Shown: positions 8,679-17,305 of the stretch, piece by piece
Layout of the letters: every line of letters starts with the position of its first letter
How positions within the stretch are numbered: the stretch's first letter is position 1
Assembly: GCF_037479095.1 (NCBI RefSeq)
Contig: NZ_JBBGZW010000002.1
Span: forward strand, 822,707 to 886,706
DNA length: 64,000 bases
DNA from: Pantoea nemavictus
Lineage (GTDB): Bacteria > Pseudomonadota > Gammaproteobacteria > Enterobacterales > Enterobacteriaceae
Direction: 5' to 3'
Made by a program: the position numbers and the translations under genes
The notes under the pieces: model-generated
The model's database searches: none
Told to the model about the DNA's origin: nothing
Seen by the model: the letters and a program-made list of their open reading frames with translations, nothing else

Positions 8679-9443
8679 CCGGCCATAAAACGTCATACGT
8701 GCGGTTTCCGATAGCGCAATACCCGGCGCGGTGTTATAGGCCAGCACCGCCAACATGCGGGTGATATCGCCTTCGGTAGGCGTGACGCGATGCAGTGAAT
8801 TTCGTCCGCGGAACAGCACCAGATCCCCGGCGTCAATCGCCAGCGCCTCAACCGGATGGCGCTGATCCAGCACCGCCGCCACACCGTCAAAGTTCATCTC
8901 ACCGGCATCGGCGTTGCGCAAATCCTTCACATACTGGAACACCGCCCCCGCGCGCGGTTTTTGCAGCAGCAGGGTGATGGCGAACGAGGAGTTATCGAAG
9001 TGCCAGCCCAGTTCCTGGCCGTCGGGCGCGTAGTGCAGATTGATCGACGAGAGCGGATCGGCATACGGATAAAGCGCCTCTTCACCGAGCACGTCGCACA
9101 GGAAGCTTTTGAACAAGGCGTCATTGTAGAGCTGACGCAGCGGCGAATCGCTGCCAATCACATCATCGGTGATGCAGCCTTTGGTGCTGATGACATCACG
9201 GTTGCGCGGATGCTCGTCACTGAAGCTTTCATCCTTTTTCAGCAAATAGACGTTGTGTTTGCTGGCGGTGTGATAAGCCAGATGGCGCTGCGCATCGCCT
9301 TCGGCAATGATAGTTTGCAGCGCTGCGGGCTGTAAGAACTGGCGCAACACGAGCGCGCCGTGCTGGTTAAGTTGCTCGCGGCAGGTGCGGCGCCAGTCGG
9401 CGTCGGCCAGCGGATGCAGATCGAAACGAATCAAGGCAGACAT
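8673..9443 (-). CDS. 2-oxoglutarate/Fe(II)-dependent oxygenase-like protein
   Basis: 256 residues from the ATG at 9443; a second in-frame ATG at 9458 is possible and neither has a strong ribosome site. The iron-binding facial triad is His148 and Asp150 (WHFDNS) and His218 (SLHRVTP), with Arg229 as a likely 2-oxoglutarate anchor. The sequence resembles ArpA/HalD-type small-molecule or amino-acid hydroxylases. The gene is divergent from a LysR regulator with 99 bp between starts and overlaps the preceding peptidase gene tail to tail by 6 bp. Substrate unknown. Confidence 0.78.
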   Translation of the reverse strand: MSALIRFDLHPLADADWRRTCREQLNQHGALVLRQFLQPAALQTIIAEGDAQRHLAYHTASKHNVYLLKKDESFSDEHPRNRDVISTKGCITDDVIGSDSPLRQLYNDALFKSFLCDVLGEEALYPYADPLSSINLHYAPDGQELGWHFDNSSFAITLLLQKPRAGAVFQYVKDLRNADAGEMNFDGVAAVLDQRHPVEALAIDAGDLVLFRGRNSLHRVTPTEGDITRMLAVLAYNTAPGIALSETARMTFYGRL

Positions 9444-9542
9444 AGCAGCAGTTCTCATTGTTTACGGGTGGGTAATCACTGTAACTCGCTGATATGTTAG
9501 TGCGTAACGATAAATATTTAACACCCTGCTAAGGAAACCTTA

Positions 9543-10442
9543 ATGCCTGCGCAATCACCGCGTTTGCCAAAAATCAGCGTCATTCATTCGTTTAAAGTGG
9601 CGGCGGAGTTAGGCAGCCTGGCGAAAGCGGCGGCGCAGCTGGCGTTAACGCCTGCCGCCGTCAGCCAGCAGATTCGTCAGTTGGAAGAGCAGTTGGGCAG
9701 CGTGCTGTTTGTGCGCACCCAAAGCGGCGTGATGCTGACCGATATCGGCAAAGAGTATTTGCGCTACGTCACCGAGGCGTTCGACATTCTGCATCTCGGC
9801 CAGCAAAACCTGCGCCATGCGGCAGCGGCGCCAAAGCTGACGCTCTATTCATTGCCGGCTTTAGCATCGAAATGGTTGCTGCCCAACATTGCCCAGTGGC
9901 GCCAGCAGTGCCCCGGGATCGATTTATCCCTGCACGGCACGCATACGCAGGTAGATTTCAACGCCACGCCGGCTGATTTTGTCATCTGTTTTGGGGAAGA
10001 TCGTTATCCACAACTCGATAAGCAGCTGCTGTTCCGCGACGAGGTCGTGCCGGTCGCCAGTCCGGCGCTGCTGCAACGCTTTGCCGGGCAGGACGTTCTG
10101 CAGCAGGCGCCGCTGATTCATCTTGATTGGGGCAACGAAGGGCGTTTCTTGCCTGACTGGCGCAGCTGGTTTCAGGCTAAAGGGATTGACGATCCGCCGC
10201 CGCAGCCGTCGTTCAGCTTTAATCTGACTTCGCTGGCGATTGATGCCGCCGTGGCAGGCGCGGGCTTGCTGCTCGGTCAGCGCCGATTAATTTCTGCCGA
10301 ACTGGCGCGCGGTGATTTAGTGATGGTCGATCCACTCAGCCTGCCGCTCAGCAAACCCTATTTCCTTGCCTGGCCACAGCGCTCGCTCAGCCAGCCCGGC
10401 AGCGATGCGCTGATCAACTGGCTCACGGCGCTTTCAAGTTAA
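9543..10442 (+). CDS. LysR-family transcriptional regulator (GcvA-like)
   Basis: 299 residues with an N-terminal winged HTH (about 10-70: FKVAAELGSLAKAAAQLALTPAAVSQQ split over the recognition helix) and a LysR substrate-binding domain. The LPALASKWLLPNI and DFVICFGEDRY segments resemble the GcvA subgroup. AAGGAAA lies 6 bases before the ATG. It is divergent from the 2OG oxygenase and followed by an SLC13 permease, both plausible targets. Confidence 0.88.
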   Translation: MPAQSPRLPKISVIHSFKVAAELGSLAKAAAQLALTPAAVSQQIRQLEEQLGSVLFVRTQSGVMLTDIGKEYLRYVTEAFDILHLGQQNLRHAAAAPKLTLYSLPALASKWLLPNIAQWRQQCPGIDLSLHGTHTQVDFNATPADFVICFGEDRYPQLDKQLLFRDEVVPVASPALLQRFAGQDVLQQAPLIHLDWGNEGRFLPDWRSWFQAKGIDDPPPQPSFSFNLTSLAIDAAVAGAGLLLGQRRLISAELARGDLVMVDPLSLPLSKPYFLAWPQRSLSQPGSDALINWLTALSS

Positions 10443-10532
10443 AAAACTGTTAACAAATTCATCTTTCTCTGCATAGGTTTGCAGTAAGCTGTTGCGCTTT
10501 GCAGTAATGGCTCGAGGAAAGGGAGTTCAGTC

Positions 10533-11831
10533 GTGACCTCAGATCTCAATTTTTGGCTCACCGCGCTGGTGGTTGCTATCACCATTGTGCTGTGGGCCAG
10601 CGCGCGTTTACCGGAATACGTTACCGCGCTGCTGTTTTTTGCCGCGGCGATGCTGTTAAAACTGGCGCCTGCCAGCAGCGTGTTCAGCGGTTTTGCATCG
10701 TCGGCATTTTGGCTGGTACTGAGCGGTTTTGTGCTGGGTGCGGCGATCCGTAAAGTCGGCCTCGCGCAGCGTTGGGCCAACTATTTAGTGGTGCCGTTGA
10801 GCCAAAGCTGGCCGCGCATGGTGGCGGGAACGGTACTGCTCACGTATTTACTGGCGTTTGTCATGCCCTCGAATATGGGCCGTATCGCGCTGCTGATGCC
10901 GGTGGTACTGGCGATGGGCGAACGCGCGGGGATCAAAGCGGGCAGCCGCGGCAGCATCGGTCTGGCGCTGGCCGTCGGATTTGGCACCTTTCAGCTCTCC
11001 GCCAGTATTCTGCCCGCCAACGTGCCGAATCTGGTGCTGAGCGGGGCGGCAGAAAGCGCGTATCAGCTACATCTGCAGTGGTTGCCGTGGTGGCTGCTGC
11101 ACATGCCGGTGGTTGGCATCGGCAAAGGGTTGCTGTTGATTGGCTGCCTGCTGTTGCTATTTCGTGCCAAACCTCTGGCGGTGCTGCAGCGCGATCGATT
11201 AACCGCGTTAAGCCGCAGCGAATGGCGATTAATCGGCCTGCTCACGATCACCTTGTTGCTATGGATGACCGACAGCGTGCACGGCCTGCCAGCCGCCTGG
11301 GTCGGATTGGCGGCGGCCTGTATTTGTCTGCTGCCGCGCGTCGGTTTTATCTCCGGCGAGGATTTCGCCAGCGGCGTGAACTTCCGCACCTGTATTTACA
11401 TCGCCGGGATACTTGGCGTTGCCACGCTGGTAGTGGATTCCGGTTTGGGGCGCATGATTGCCAACGTGTTGCTCAGCGTGCTGCCGTTGCAGGATCACCC
11501 TTCGTTCGGCAATTTTGCCGTGCTGAATGCGCTGGTGTCGCTGATGAATTTTGTACTTACCGCCAATGGCGTACCGGCGATGGTGACGCCGATGGCGCAA
11601 GAGCTGGCGCATGCATCCGACTTTCCGCTGCTCACCATCATCATGCTGCAGGTGTTTGCTTACGCCACGCCTTTGCTGCCTTACCAGGCATCGCCGGTGG
11701 TGGTGGCGATGGGCTTAGGTAACGTGCCGGCCAAAGCCGGTTTGCAGCTGTGCGCGCTGATCTTCCTGTTCAGCGTGCTGCTGCTGTTACCGCTGGATTA
11801 CCTGTGGTTTCGGCTGCTAGGCTATGTCTGA
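10533..11831 (+). CDS. SLC13/DASS-family anion permease
   Basis: 432 residues with about 11-12 hydrophobic segments. The motif MPSNMGRIALLMP is the SNT-type signature of divalent-anion:sodium symporters (SNT changed to SNM), repeated weakly near TANGVPAMVTPM. Family members carry dicarboxylates, citrate or sulfate. The start is GTG, chosen because GGAAAGGGAG lies just upstream and no ATG is available before the first membrane segment. It sits between LysR and AraC regulators. Substrate unknown. Confidence 0.82.
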   Translation: MTSDLNFWLTALVVAITIVLWASARLPEYVTALLFFAAAMLLKLAPASSVFSGFASSAFWLVLSGFVLGAAIRKVGLAQRWANYLVVPLSQSWPRMVAGTVLLTYLLAFVMPSNMGRIALLMPVVLAMGERAGIKAGSRGSIGLALAVGFGTFQLSASILPANVPNLVLSGAAESAYQLHLQWLPWWLLHMPVVGIGKGLLLIGCLLLLFRAKPLAVLQRDRLTALSRSEWRLIGLLTITLLLWMTDSVHGLPAAWVGLAAACICLLPRVGFISGEDFASGVNFRTCIYIAGILGVATLVVDSGLGRMIANVLLSVLPLQDHPSFGNFAVLNALVSLMNFVLTANGVPAMVTPMAQELAHASDFPLLTIIMLQVFAYATPLLPYQASPVVVAMGLGNVPAKAGLQLCALIFLFSVLLLLPLDYLWFRLLGYV

Positions 11832-11852
11832 ATTTTCTCGCTGAGATGCTGT

Positions 11853-12710
11853 ATGCCAGCCAATAACGATTGGGTTGATTTTCGTCGTGACGACGAGACC
11901 GGAATTGAGAGCGTGAACGCGCATTTTCGCGGGCACGCTTACGATCCGCACGATCACGATGAACTGCTGGTGGGCGTTACGCAGCAGGGGTTACAACGTT
12001 TCAACTGCCACCGCGCGCTGCACACCAGCACGCCTGGCCGGGCGATATTGATTGAGCCGGGCGCGGTGCATGATGGGCACGCGCCGGACGCTGAAGGTTT
12101 CACCTATGTAATGCTCTATCTGCCGCAGCGTTGGGTGGCGGAGATGATGCAGCGTCGCGGCTTGGGCGATGTGTCGCAGATTGAAGGCGCTTTCCGCCAC
12201 ACGCTCACCGACGACGCGCTGCTGGCGAGTACGATTCAGCAAGCGTGGTTTGCGGTGCATCAGGGCGAAGGGCGGCTGGCGCGCGATCAAAGCCTCGATC
12301 ATCTACTTACCCTGCTGTCGCGCCATCTGGACACCAAGCCCAGCGTGCAGCACAGCGAAGCCATGCGCCAGATGCAGCTGCTGCGCGACTATCTGCACGA
12401 TTTTATGGCGCAGGATATTGGCCTGGATGATCTCTCGCGCCTCTCCGGCATCGATCGTTTTCGTCTCACACGTCAATTCAAACAGGCATTTGGCCAATCC
12501 CCGCACGCCTATCTGGTACGCCTGCGGTTGCGCAGCGCGCGCGCGTTACTGGCGCAGGGTATTGAACCGGTGCAGGTGGCGGCGCAGGTGGGATTTGCCG
12601 ATCAAAGCCATCTTGGCCGCTGGTTTCAGCGTGCCTATCGCATGACGCCCGCCGCCTATCAACGCCAGTGCACAAACGTTCTATACGCTTCCCTGCCAGC
12701 TCTTAGATGA
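11853..12710 (+). CDS. AraC-family transcriptional regulator with cupin N-domain
   Basis: 285 residues: an AraC-type cupin ligand domain in the first half (HFRGHAYDPHDHDELLVGV and EPGAVHDGHAP) and two HTH motifs at the C-terminus (LSRLSGIDRFRLTRQFKQAFG and VAAQVGFADQSHLGRWFQ). It follows the permease by 21 bp and precedes a DUF2000 gene by 34 bp, so it probably controls one or both. Confidence 0.88.
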   Translation: MPANNDWVDFRRDDETGIESVNAHFRGHAYDPHDHDELLVGVTQQGLQRFNCHRALHTSTPGRAILIEPGAVHDGHAPDAEGFTYVMLYLPQRWVAEMMQRRGLGDVSQIEGAFRHTLTDDALLASTIQQAWFAVHQGEGRLARDQSLDHLLTLLSRHLDTKPSVQHSEAMRQMQLLRDYLHDFMAQDIGLDDLSRLSGIDRFRLTRQFKQAFGQSPHAYLVRLRLRSARALLAQGIEPVQVAAQVGFADQSHLGRWFQRAYRMTPAAYQRQCTNVLYASLPALR

Positions 12711-12744
12711 TAAGGTTTTTGTTGTCATCGGAGAGTTGTTACAG

Positions 12745-13152
12745 ATGTTTGATACTAAAATCGCCCTGATCGTACGTGATGATTTAGCCACCTGGCAGCG
12801 CCTGAACGTGGTGGCATTTCTCGCCACCGGCGTGGCCTCCGCCGCACCTGAAATGATGGGCGCACCCTATGTTGATGCCAAAGAGCGTCAGTACGGCAAT
12901 ATGGCCGGTCAGCCGATGCTTGTGTTTGCCGGTGATTTAGCGGGATTACAGCGCGCGCATCGCCAGGGGCTGGAGCGTGAATTAACCCTCATTCCGTATG
13001 TGGAAGCGATGTTTTCCACCGGGCACGACGCGGCCAACCGCGCAGTGTTTAAGGCGGAGGACGCCGATAATCTGAATCTGGTGGGTATCGCACTACGCGG
13101 CCCGAAGAAGGCGGTGGATAAGGCGATTAAGGGACTGGCGTTGCACGGTTAG
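12745..13152 (+). CDS. DUF2000-family protein
   Basis: 135 residues starting MFDTKIALIVRDD at the ATG 12745, with GGAGAG upstream; an in-frame TTG at 12736 is less likely. The family is a small alpha/beta fold that often sits beside AraC regulators and transport genes, as here. Structural relatives resemble peptidyl-tRNA hydrolase II-type folds, but no biochemical role is established that I know of. I make no functional claim. Confidence 0.7.
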   Translation: MFDTKIALIVRDDLATWQRLNVVAFLATGVASAAPEMMGAPYVDAKERQYGNMAGQPMLVFAGDLAGLQRAHRQGLERELTLIPYVEAMFSTGHDAANRAVFKAEDADNLNLVGIALRGPKKAVDKAIKGLALHG

Positions 13153-13162
13153 TGCGGGGTTT

Positions 13163-13199
13163 CCCTCACACTAACCCTCTCCCGCAGGCGGGAGAGGGA
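13163..13199. repeat. Palindromic repeat, CCCTCTCCCGC hairpin type
   Basis: An 11-bp perfect hairpin, CCCTCTCCCGC (13175-13185) and GCGGGAGAGGG (13188-13198), preceded by the family tail CCCTCACACTAA. Related copies are at 13247-13282 and 34561-34596. This class is common in enterobacterial intergenic DNA and may also end transcription of the DUF2000 gene. Confidence 0.85.
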
Positions 13200-13241
13200 A
13201 CCGAAAGTGCGTTTTAAACGTTTATCACTCGCTCCACCTAA

Positions 13242-14606
13242 TTATTCCCTCTCCCACTTGTGGGAGAGGGCTAAGGTGAGGGCGCTTTCTACCCTCTCCG
13301 CCGCGCTGAGCAACAAATCTTCCCGCCCCCGTAACGCTAGCAACTCCAGCCCAATCGGCAAACCCTCTTGACTAAATCCGGCTGGAATGCTGATGGCTGG
13401 CGCGCCGGTCACCGCTGAAACTAACGCATTGCTGCCTTCCTGCATCTCACCGTGCTTAACCGGCGGATGGCGCACCACCGGATAGGCCAATAGATTGATC
13501 TGATGCGCAGCGAAGAACTGCGCGAGTTGCTGATAGAGATCGTGCTGGCGCTGTTGCACCACCCGATAATCCTCGCTGTCGGTTCCCGCATGCTGCGCAC
13601 GCGAAGTAAATACCGTTTCCAGCTGCGGATGGTAGCGCCTGGAGGCCACCACATCCGTAAGCGTTCGGCACCTGGCCTGTGGTTTATCTGCCAGCCAGGC
13701 CGCCAGCGCTGCAGCAAATTCATAGCCGATGATATTGGCCTCAGCGGCCAGCGTTGCCAGTTGCGGATAACTCACCTCTCGCGGTGCAAAATCGGCCAGC
13801 GCGGCACGCACTGCCTGATTAATCTCATCTTCATCCTGTGCAAAACCTTGCTGCCAGATGCCGATGCGCAGCGGTTCATCGCTTACTGCTAACGGTTGTT
13901 CGCTTAAAATCTCCAACGCTAAACGCAAATCCGCCGCCGAACGCACCAGCGGGCCAGGAATATCCTGGGTTGGCGACAGCGGCACAATGCCTTGGGTGCT
14001 GATGCCGCCGCGCGTCATGCGCAATCCGAACAGATGATTAAACGCCGCCGGAATGCGCACCGATCCAGCGGTATCGCTGCCCATCGCCAGCGGTACATAG
14101 CCAGCCGCCACCGCCACGGCGGAACCGCTGCTCGATCCGCCCGGTGAACGCCCTGCAACCCACGCGTTGTGGGTAAAGCCGCTCAGTGACGACGCGCCGG
14201 TGATACCCGCCGCCAGCTCATGCATGGCGGTTTTGCCGATCAGAATCGCGCCTGCATCGCGCAGCCGGGTGACAAGTGGCGCATCTTCGCCGGCAATCAC
14301 TTCTCGCAGCAGCACCGAACCGGCGCTGGTTGGCCAGCCTTTGACGTCGATATTGTCTTTAATCAGCACCGGAATACCTTCCAGCCGTCGCACCCGCTCA
14401 CCGCGCTGGCGACGCGTGTCGCTAGCGTCCGCCGCTGCTAACGCTTCATCGGCAAACAGCCAGGTAATGGCGTTGTAGCGCGGTTGATCCACGTCGGCAA
14501 TGCGCTGCAGCGCAAAGGCAGTTAACTGGCGAGCGCTCACCGTGCGTTGCGCTAGCGCCTGCTGTAAGTCGTTGATTGAAGCGGTGAGATAATCGGCGTA
14601 TTGCAT
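13242..14606 (-). CDS. Amidase (amidase-signature family)
   Basis: 454 residues from ATG 14606, chosen because GGAGG precedes it; a longer reading from 14657 would overlap the upstream gene. The Ser-cis-Ser-Lys machinery is visible: Lys in PVLIKDNIDVKG, GGSSSGSAVAVAAG, and the nucleophile region GSDTAGSVRIPA. It hydrolyses an amide to acid and ammonia in the cytosol. The start lies 4 bp after the stop of the upstream hydrolase gene, so they form one operon. The last 14 or so residues (ALTLALSHKWERE) are encoded by a palindromic repeat, so the original end of the gene has been replaced. Confidence 0.85.
   Translation of the reverse strand: MQYADYLTASINDLQQALAQRTVSARQLTAFALQRIADVDQPRYNAITWLFADEALAAADASDTRRQRGERVRRLEGIPVLIKDNIDVKGWPTSAGSVLLREVIAGEDAPLVTRLRDAGAILIGKTAMHELAAGITGASSLSGFTHNAWVAGRSPGGSSSGSAVAVAAGYVPLAMGSDTAGSVRIPAAFNHLFGLRMTRGGISTQGIVPLSPTQDIPGPLVRSAADLRLALEILSEQPLAVSDEPLRIGIWQQGFAQDEDEINQAVRAALADFAPREVSYPQLATLAAEANIIGYEFAAALAAWLADKPQARCRTLTDVVASRRYHPQLETVFTSRAQHAGTDSEDYRVVQQRQHDLYQQLAQFFAAHQINLLAYPVVRHPPVKHGEMQEGSNALVSAVTGAPAISIPAGFSQEGLPIGLELLALRGREDLLLSAAERVESALTLALSHKWERE
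13247..13282. repeat. Palindromic repeat forming the 3' end of the amidase gene
   Basis: CCCTCTCCCA (13247-13256) pairs with TGGGAGAGGG (13261-13270) and is followed by the family tail CTAAGGTGAGGG. The unit lies inside the amidase reading frame on the minus strand and supplies its last residues and, just beyond, its stop. Confidence 0.85.
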
Positions 14607-14610
14607 CAGG

Positions 14611-15432
14611 TTAAACCTCCAGCGGAATCCATTGCCCGTCGCGCGTGACGCGTCCACACGAGCTGCCAGTAAAGTGGGTGCTGAACCAGATTGCCTGATG
14701 TTGTGCGCACCAGTCCATCACGCGTTGACGCGAAGTAACGGCCAGCGCTTTATCTTCACAAAACAGTGAGTTCCAGTGCGGATACTGGAACTGAATCGGA
14801 TTGTGCATCACATCGCCAGCAAAAATGGCGCACTCGCCGGCACTCTCCAGCTCAATCGACGCATGATCGCCGCTGTGCCCCGGCGTGGAGAGATAACGCA
14901 GCACGCCAGCAAACAGCGGCGAATTCAACACGTCGATGCTCTCCAGTTGCCCGCTCTCGATCAGCGGCAGAAGGCTGTCGCGATAAAGTTCCTGAGTTGC
15001 CGGATGGTGCTGGCAATGCGTCAGTTCCCGTGCCGAGCAGATATAGCGCGCATTGGGAAACATCGGAGTCCATTGGCCATCTTTTAGATGCGTATTCCAG
15101 CCGACATGATCGGTATGAATATGCGTCATCAGCACCAGCGTCACTTCTGCCGGATCGACACCCGCCTGCGCCAGGTTTTCTGCATACGGCGTATTGAGCT
15201 GATGAAACAGCGGCTTGTTATCGCGATGGCGTCCGTTGCCGGTCGCGGTATCGATAATGATGGTCTGTTCAGCGTGGCGCACCACCCAGCTGTGGATCGA
15301 TATTTCCGCTGGCTGCTGAGCCAGTTCATCACGCATTTCCGCCCGATGCGGCGTAAACAGCACGCCCATTGGCAAGGACGCGGTTTGTTCGCTCACTTTG
15401 GTAATCAGGCAATCGCCAACGCGAATCGTCAT
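14611..15432 (-). CDS. Metallo-beta-lactamase-fold hydrolase
   Basis: 273 residues with the HxHxDH motif THIHTDHVGW (His104, His106, Asp108, His109), a later TPGHSGDHASIEL and FAGDVMHNP, which complete a two-metal site. There is no signal peptide. The architecture resembles the AttM/AiiA-like and alkylsulfatase-distant MBL hydrolases that cleave lactones or esters. It is first in a two-gene operon with an amidase and divergent from a LysR gene. A quorum-signal lactonase role is possible but not shown. Confidence 0.82.
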   Translation of the reverse strand: MTIRVGDCLITKVSEQTASLPMGVLFTPHRAEMRDELAQQPAEISIHSWVVRHAEQTIIIDTATGNGRHRDNKPLFHQLNTPYAENLAQAGVDPAEVTLVLMTHIHTDHVGWNTHLKDGQWTPMFPNARYICSARELTHCQHHPATQELYRDSLLPLIESGQLESIDVLNSPLFAGVLRYLSTPGHSGDHASIELESAGECAIFAGDVMHNPIQFQYPHWNSLFCEDKALAVTSRQRVMDWCAQHQAIWFSTHFTGSSCGRVTRDGQWIPLEV

Positions 15433-15513
15433 CAGGTGCTCCTTATGGTTTGGTATCAGCGAAGAAGCCTTACTATACTGACGGTACTAACATTATTTAA
15501 ATTGATTAAAATC

Positions 15514-16452
15514 ATGCAAAGCATCAATGAAAATGATTTCAGCCGCATCGACCTGAATTTGCTGGTGGTATTGCTGGTGATGTTTGAAGTGCGCAGCGTC
15601 ACGCAGGCGGCACATCGGCTCTATCTGGGACAGCCAGCGGTCAGCGCGGCACTGAAACGACTGCGTGAAATGTTTGACGATCCGCTGTTTGTGCGCGCTT
15701 CAAATGGCATGACGCCGACGCCGCGAGCTGAGCAACTGGTGCAGCAGTTTGCGCCGTTGATGCAGGATCTGCATCGCGTGATCTTCACCCAGCAGCCGTT
15801 TAATGCCGCGCAGGATAGCCACAGTTTTCGTATCGGCATGAGCGATTGGCTGGAGCATTGGCTGATGCCGGATCTGCTGGCTGAGCTGGCGCGCGTAGCG
15901 CCGAATATTGAGGTGAAAGTGATAGCCGCCGATCCGTGGCAGGCGGTGCCGTTAATGGAGCAGCAGCAGGCCGATGTGGCGATCGCGGTAGGTAATGAAA
16001 CCAGCCGCGATCTCACGCGAGAGAAGATCCTGCGTGCCGGTTTCAGCACCCTGTGGGATCGCCAGCAAATTTCCTTAAATGCACCGCTGACGCTAGAGCA
16101 GTTTGTTCGCTACCAGCATGCGCTGGTGTCGTATCGTGGCGTGAGCGAAAGCGCGCTGGATCGCCAGTTGCAGCAGCAGGGTTTAACGCGACGCGTGCGC
16201 TATGTCACACCGAATTTTTCCTCGTTACCGCTGCTGTTAAAACGCCTGCCGCTGTTTGCCACGGTGCCGCAAGGATTGGTGGAATCCTGGCGTGAGCTGT
16301 ATGACCTGAACGCTGCGCCGGTGCCGGTCAGCATGCCGGATTATGAGGTTTCGCTGCTGTGGCACAACGCGCGCAGCGAAGATGCCGCCAATTGCTGGCT
16401 GCGGGACATGCTGCGCAGATTGATACAGCGTAAAACACCGCACCTAACGTAG
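15514..16452 (+). CDS. LysR-family transcriptional regulator
   Basis: 312 residues from ATG 15514 (MQSINENDFSRIDLNLL). A much longer open frame from 15088 runs antisense through the hydrolase gene and is rejected. HTH: RSVTQAAHRLYLGQPAVSAAL. The effector domain starts near residue 95 with FRIGMSDWLEHWL. An 81-bp divergent intergenic region separates it from the hydrolase-amidase operon, its likely target. Confidence 0.88.
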   Translation: MQSINENDFSRIDLNLLVVLLVMFEVRSVTQAAHRLYLGQPAVSAALKRLREMFDDPLFVRASNGMTPTPRAEQLVQQFAPLMQDLHRVIFTQQPFNAAQDSHSFRIGMSDWLEHWLMPDLLAELARVAPNIEVKVIAADPWQAVPLMEQQQADVAIAVGNETSRDLTREKILRAGFSTLWDRQQISLNAPLTLEQFVRYQHALVSYRGVSESALDRQLQQQGLTRRVRYVTPNFSSLPLLLKRLPLFATVPQGLVESWRELYDLNAAPVPVSMPDYEVSLLWHNARSEDAANCWLRDMLRRLIQRKTPHLT

Positions 16453-16472
16453 CGGCGCCATTCATGGCGACC
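16449..16472. repeat. Small palindromic unit between convergent genes
   Basis: GTAGCGGCGCCATTCATGGCGACC: a hybrid of the GTAGCGGCGC family end and the GGTCGCC family end, covering the stop codon of the LysR gene and lying just before the SDR gene end. Confidence 0.75.
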
Positions 16473-16478
16473 AGCTGA

Positions 16479-17171
16479 TCACCACGGCACCACGCGGCCC
16501 AGATAATCCAGATAATGAATCCCGCGCCGCCCGGCGTAGCTTTCCATGGTATTAAGCAGATTTGGGATGCTCTCCTCAATCGTCAAGCGTGCTTCCGGTC
16601 CGCCCATGTCGGTGCGTACCCAACCCGGCGCCATCAGCAACAGCGTACGATCGTCGGCGCTCCGCGCGGCGAAGCTGCGCATCAACATATTCAGCGCCGC
16701 TTTACTGCCGCGATACACTTCGTAATTGCCGTTAGTGTTGTTGGTCAAACTGCCCTGGCCGGATGACATCACCGCGATGGTGCCAGTGGCGCTGACACGA
16801 TCTTTAAAGGTCTCAATCACGCGCAGTGGACTCAGCGCGTTAGTCACCATGACGCGGATGAACTCCTCGGTTGACACATCAGCGATGGTTTCGCGGTCGT
16901 CATTTTTTACCCCGGCGTTGACGAACAGCATATCGAACTGCCGATCCGCCAGCCGCGTGTGCAACGCTTTCACCTGTTCAGGTTGATTGATGTCCACGCT
17001 TTCCACCGTCAACAGCTGCGGGAAGCGCTGTGCCAGGTGTTGCAGGTTTGCAGTTGAGTTTTCACGTCCGGTGGCGACCACCTGATACCCGCGCTGGAGC
17101 AGGGTTTCCGCCAGCGCCAAACCCAGTCCGCGTGAAGCGCCAATCAGTAATACGCGTGTTGCTTCGCTCAT
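16479..17171 (-). CDS. Short-chain dehydrogenase/reductase
   Basis: 230 residues from ATG 17171, preceded by GGAGAGCTCC; the open frame upstream of this has no conserved sequence. The Rossmann motif GASRGLGLALAE lies at residues 10-21, NAG is in FVNAGVKND, and the catalytic Tyr-x-x-x-Lys is YRGSK, with Ser from MSSGQGS. This is a classical NAD(P)H oxidoreductase. It is divergent from a LysR gene (134 bp) that probably controls it. Substrate unknown. Confidence 0.85.
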   Translation of the reverse strand: MSEATRVLLIGASRGLGLALAETLLQRGYQVVATGRENSTANLQHLAQRFPQLLTVESVDINQPEQVKALHTRLADRQFDMLFVNAGVKNDDRETIADVSTEEFIRVMVTNALSPLRVIETFKDRVSATGTIAVMSSGQGSLTNNTNGNYEVYRGSKAALNMLMRSFAARSADDRTLLLMAPGWVRTDMGGPEARLTIEESIPNLLNTMESYAGRRGIHYLDYLGRVVPW

Positions 17172-17305
17172 GGAGCTCTCCTTTGTGTAGATGCGATGCA
17201 AAGAGTGTAGCGTCGGGTGAGGGCAGGCGGAATACGCAGCATCTACATTGATAACCTGCAGCAAACGCCTTGTCACCTGGCCATGAATCAGCGAGGATAG
17301 CGCGC

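Noticed and set aside
10772..11722. 316-residue plus-strand open frame inside the SLC13 permease gene
   Set aside because: Composition (Gly, Ala, Arg, His rich) is that of an out-of-frame reading of a GC-rich membrane protein gene.
15088..15513. N-terminal extension of the LysR gene by 142 residues
   Set aside because: It runs antisense through the hydrolase gene and has no LysR similarity; the HTH begins soon after ATG 15514.
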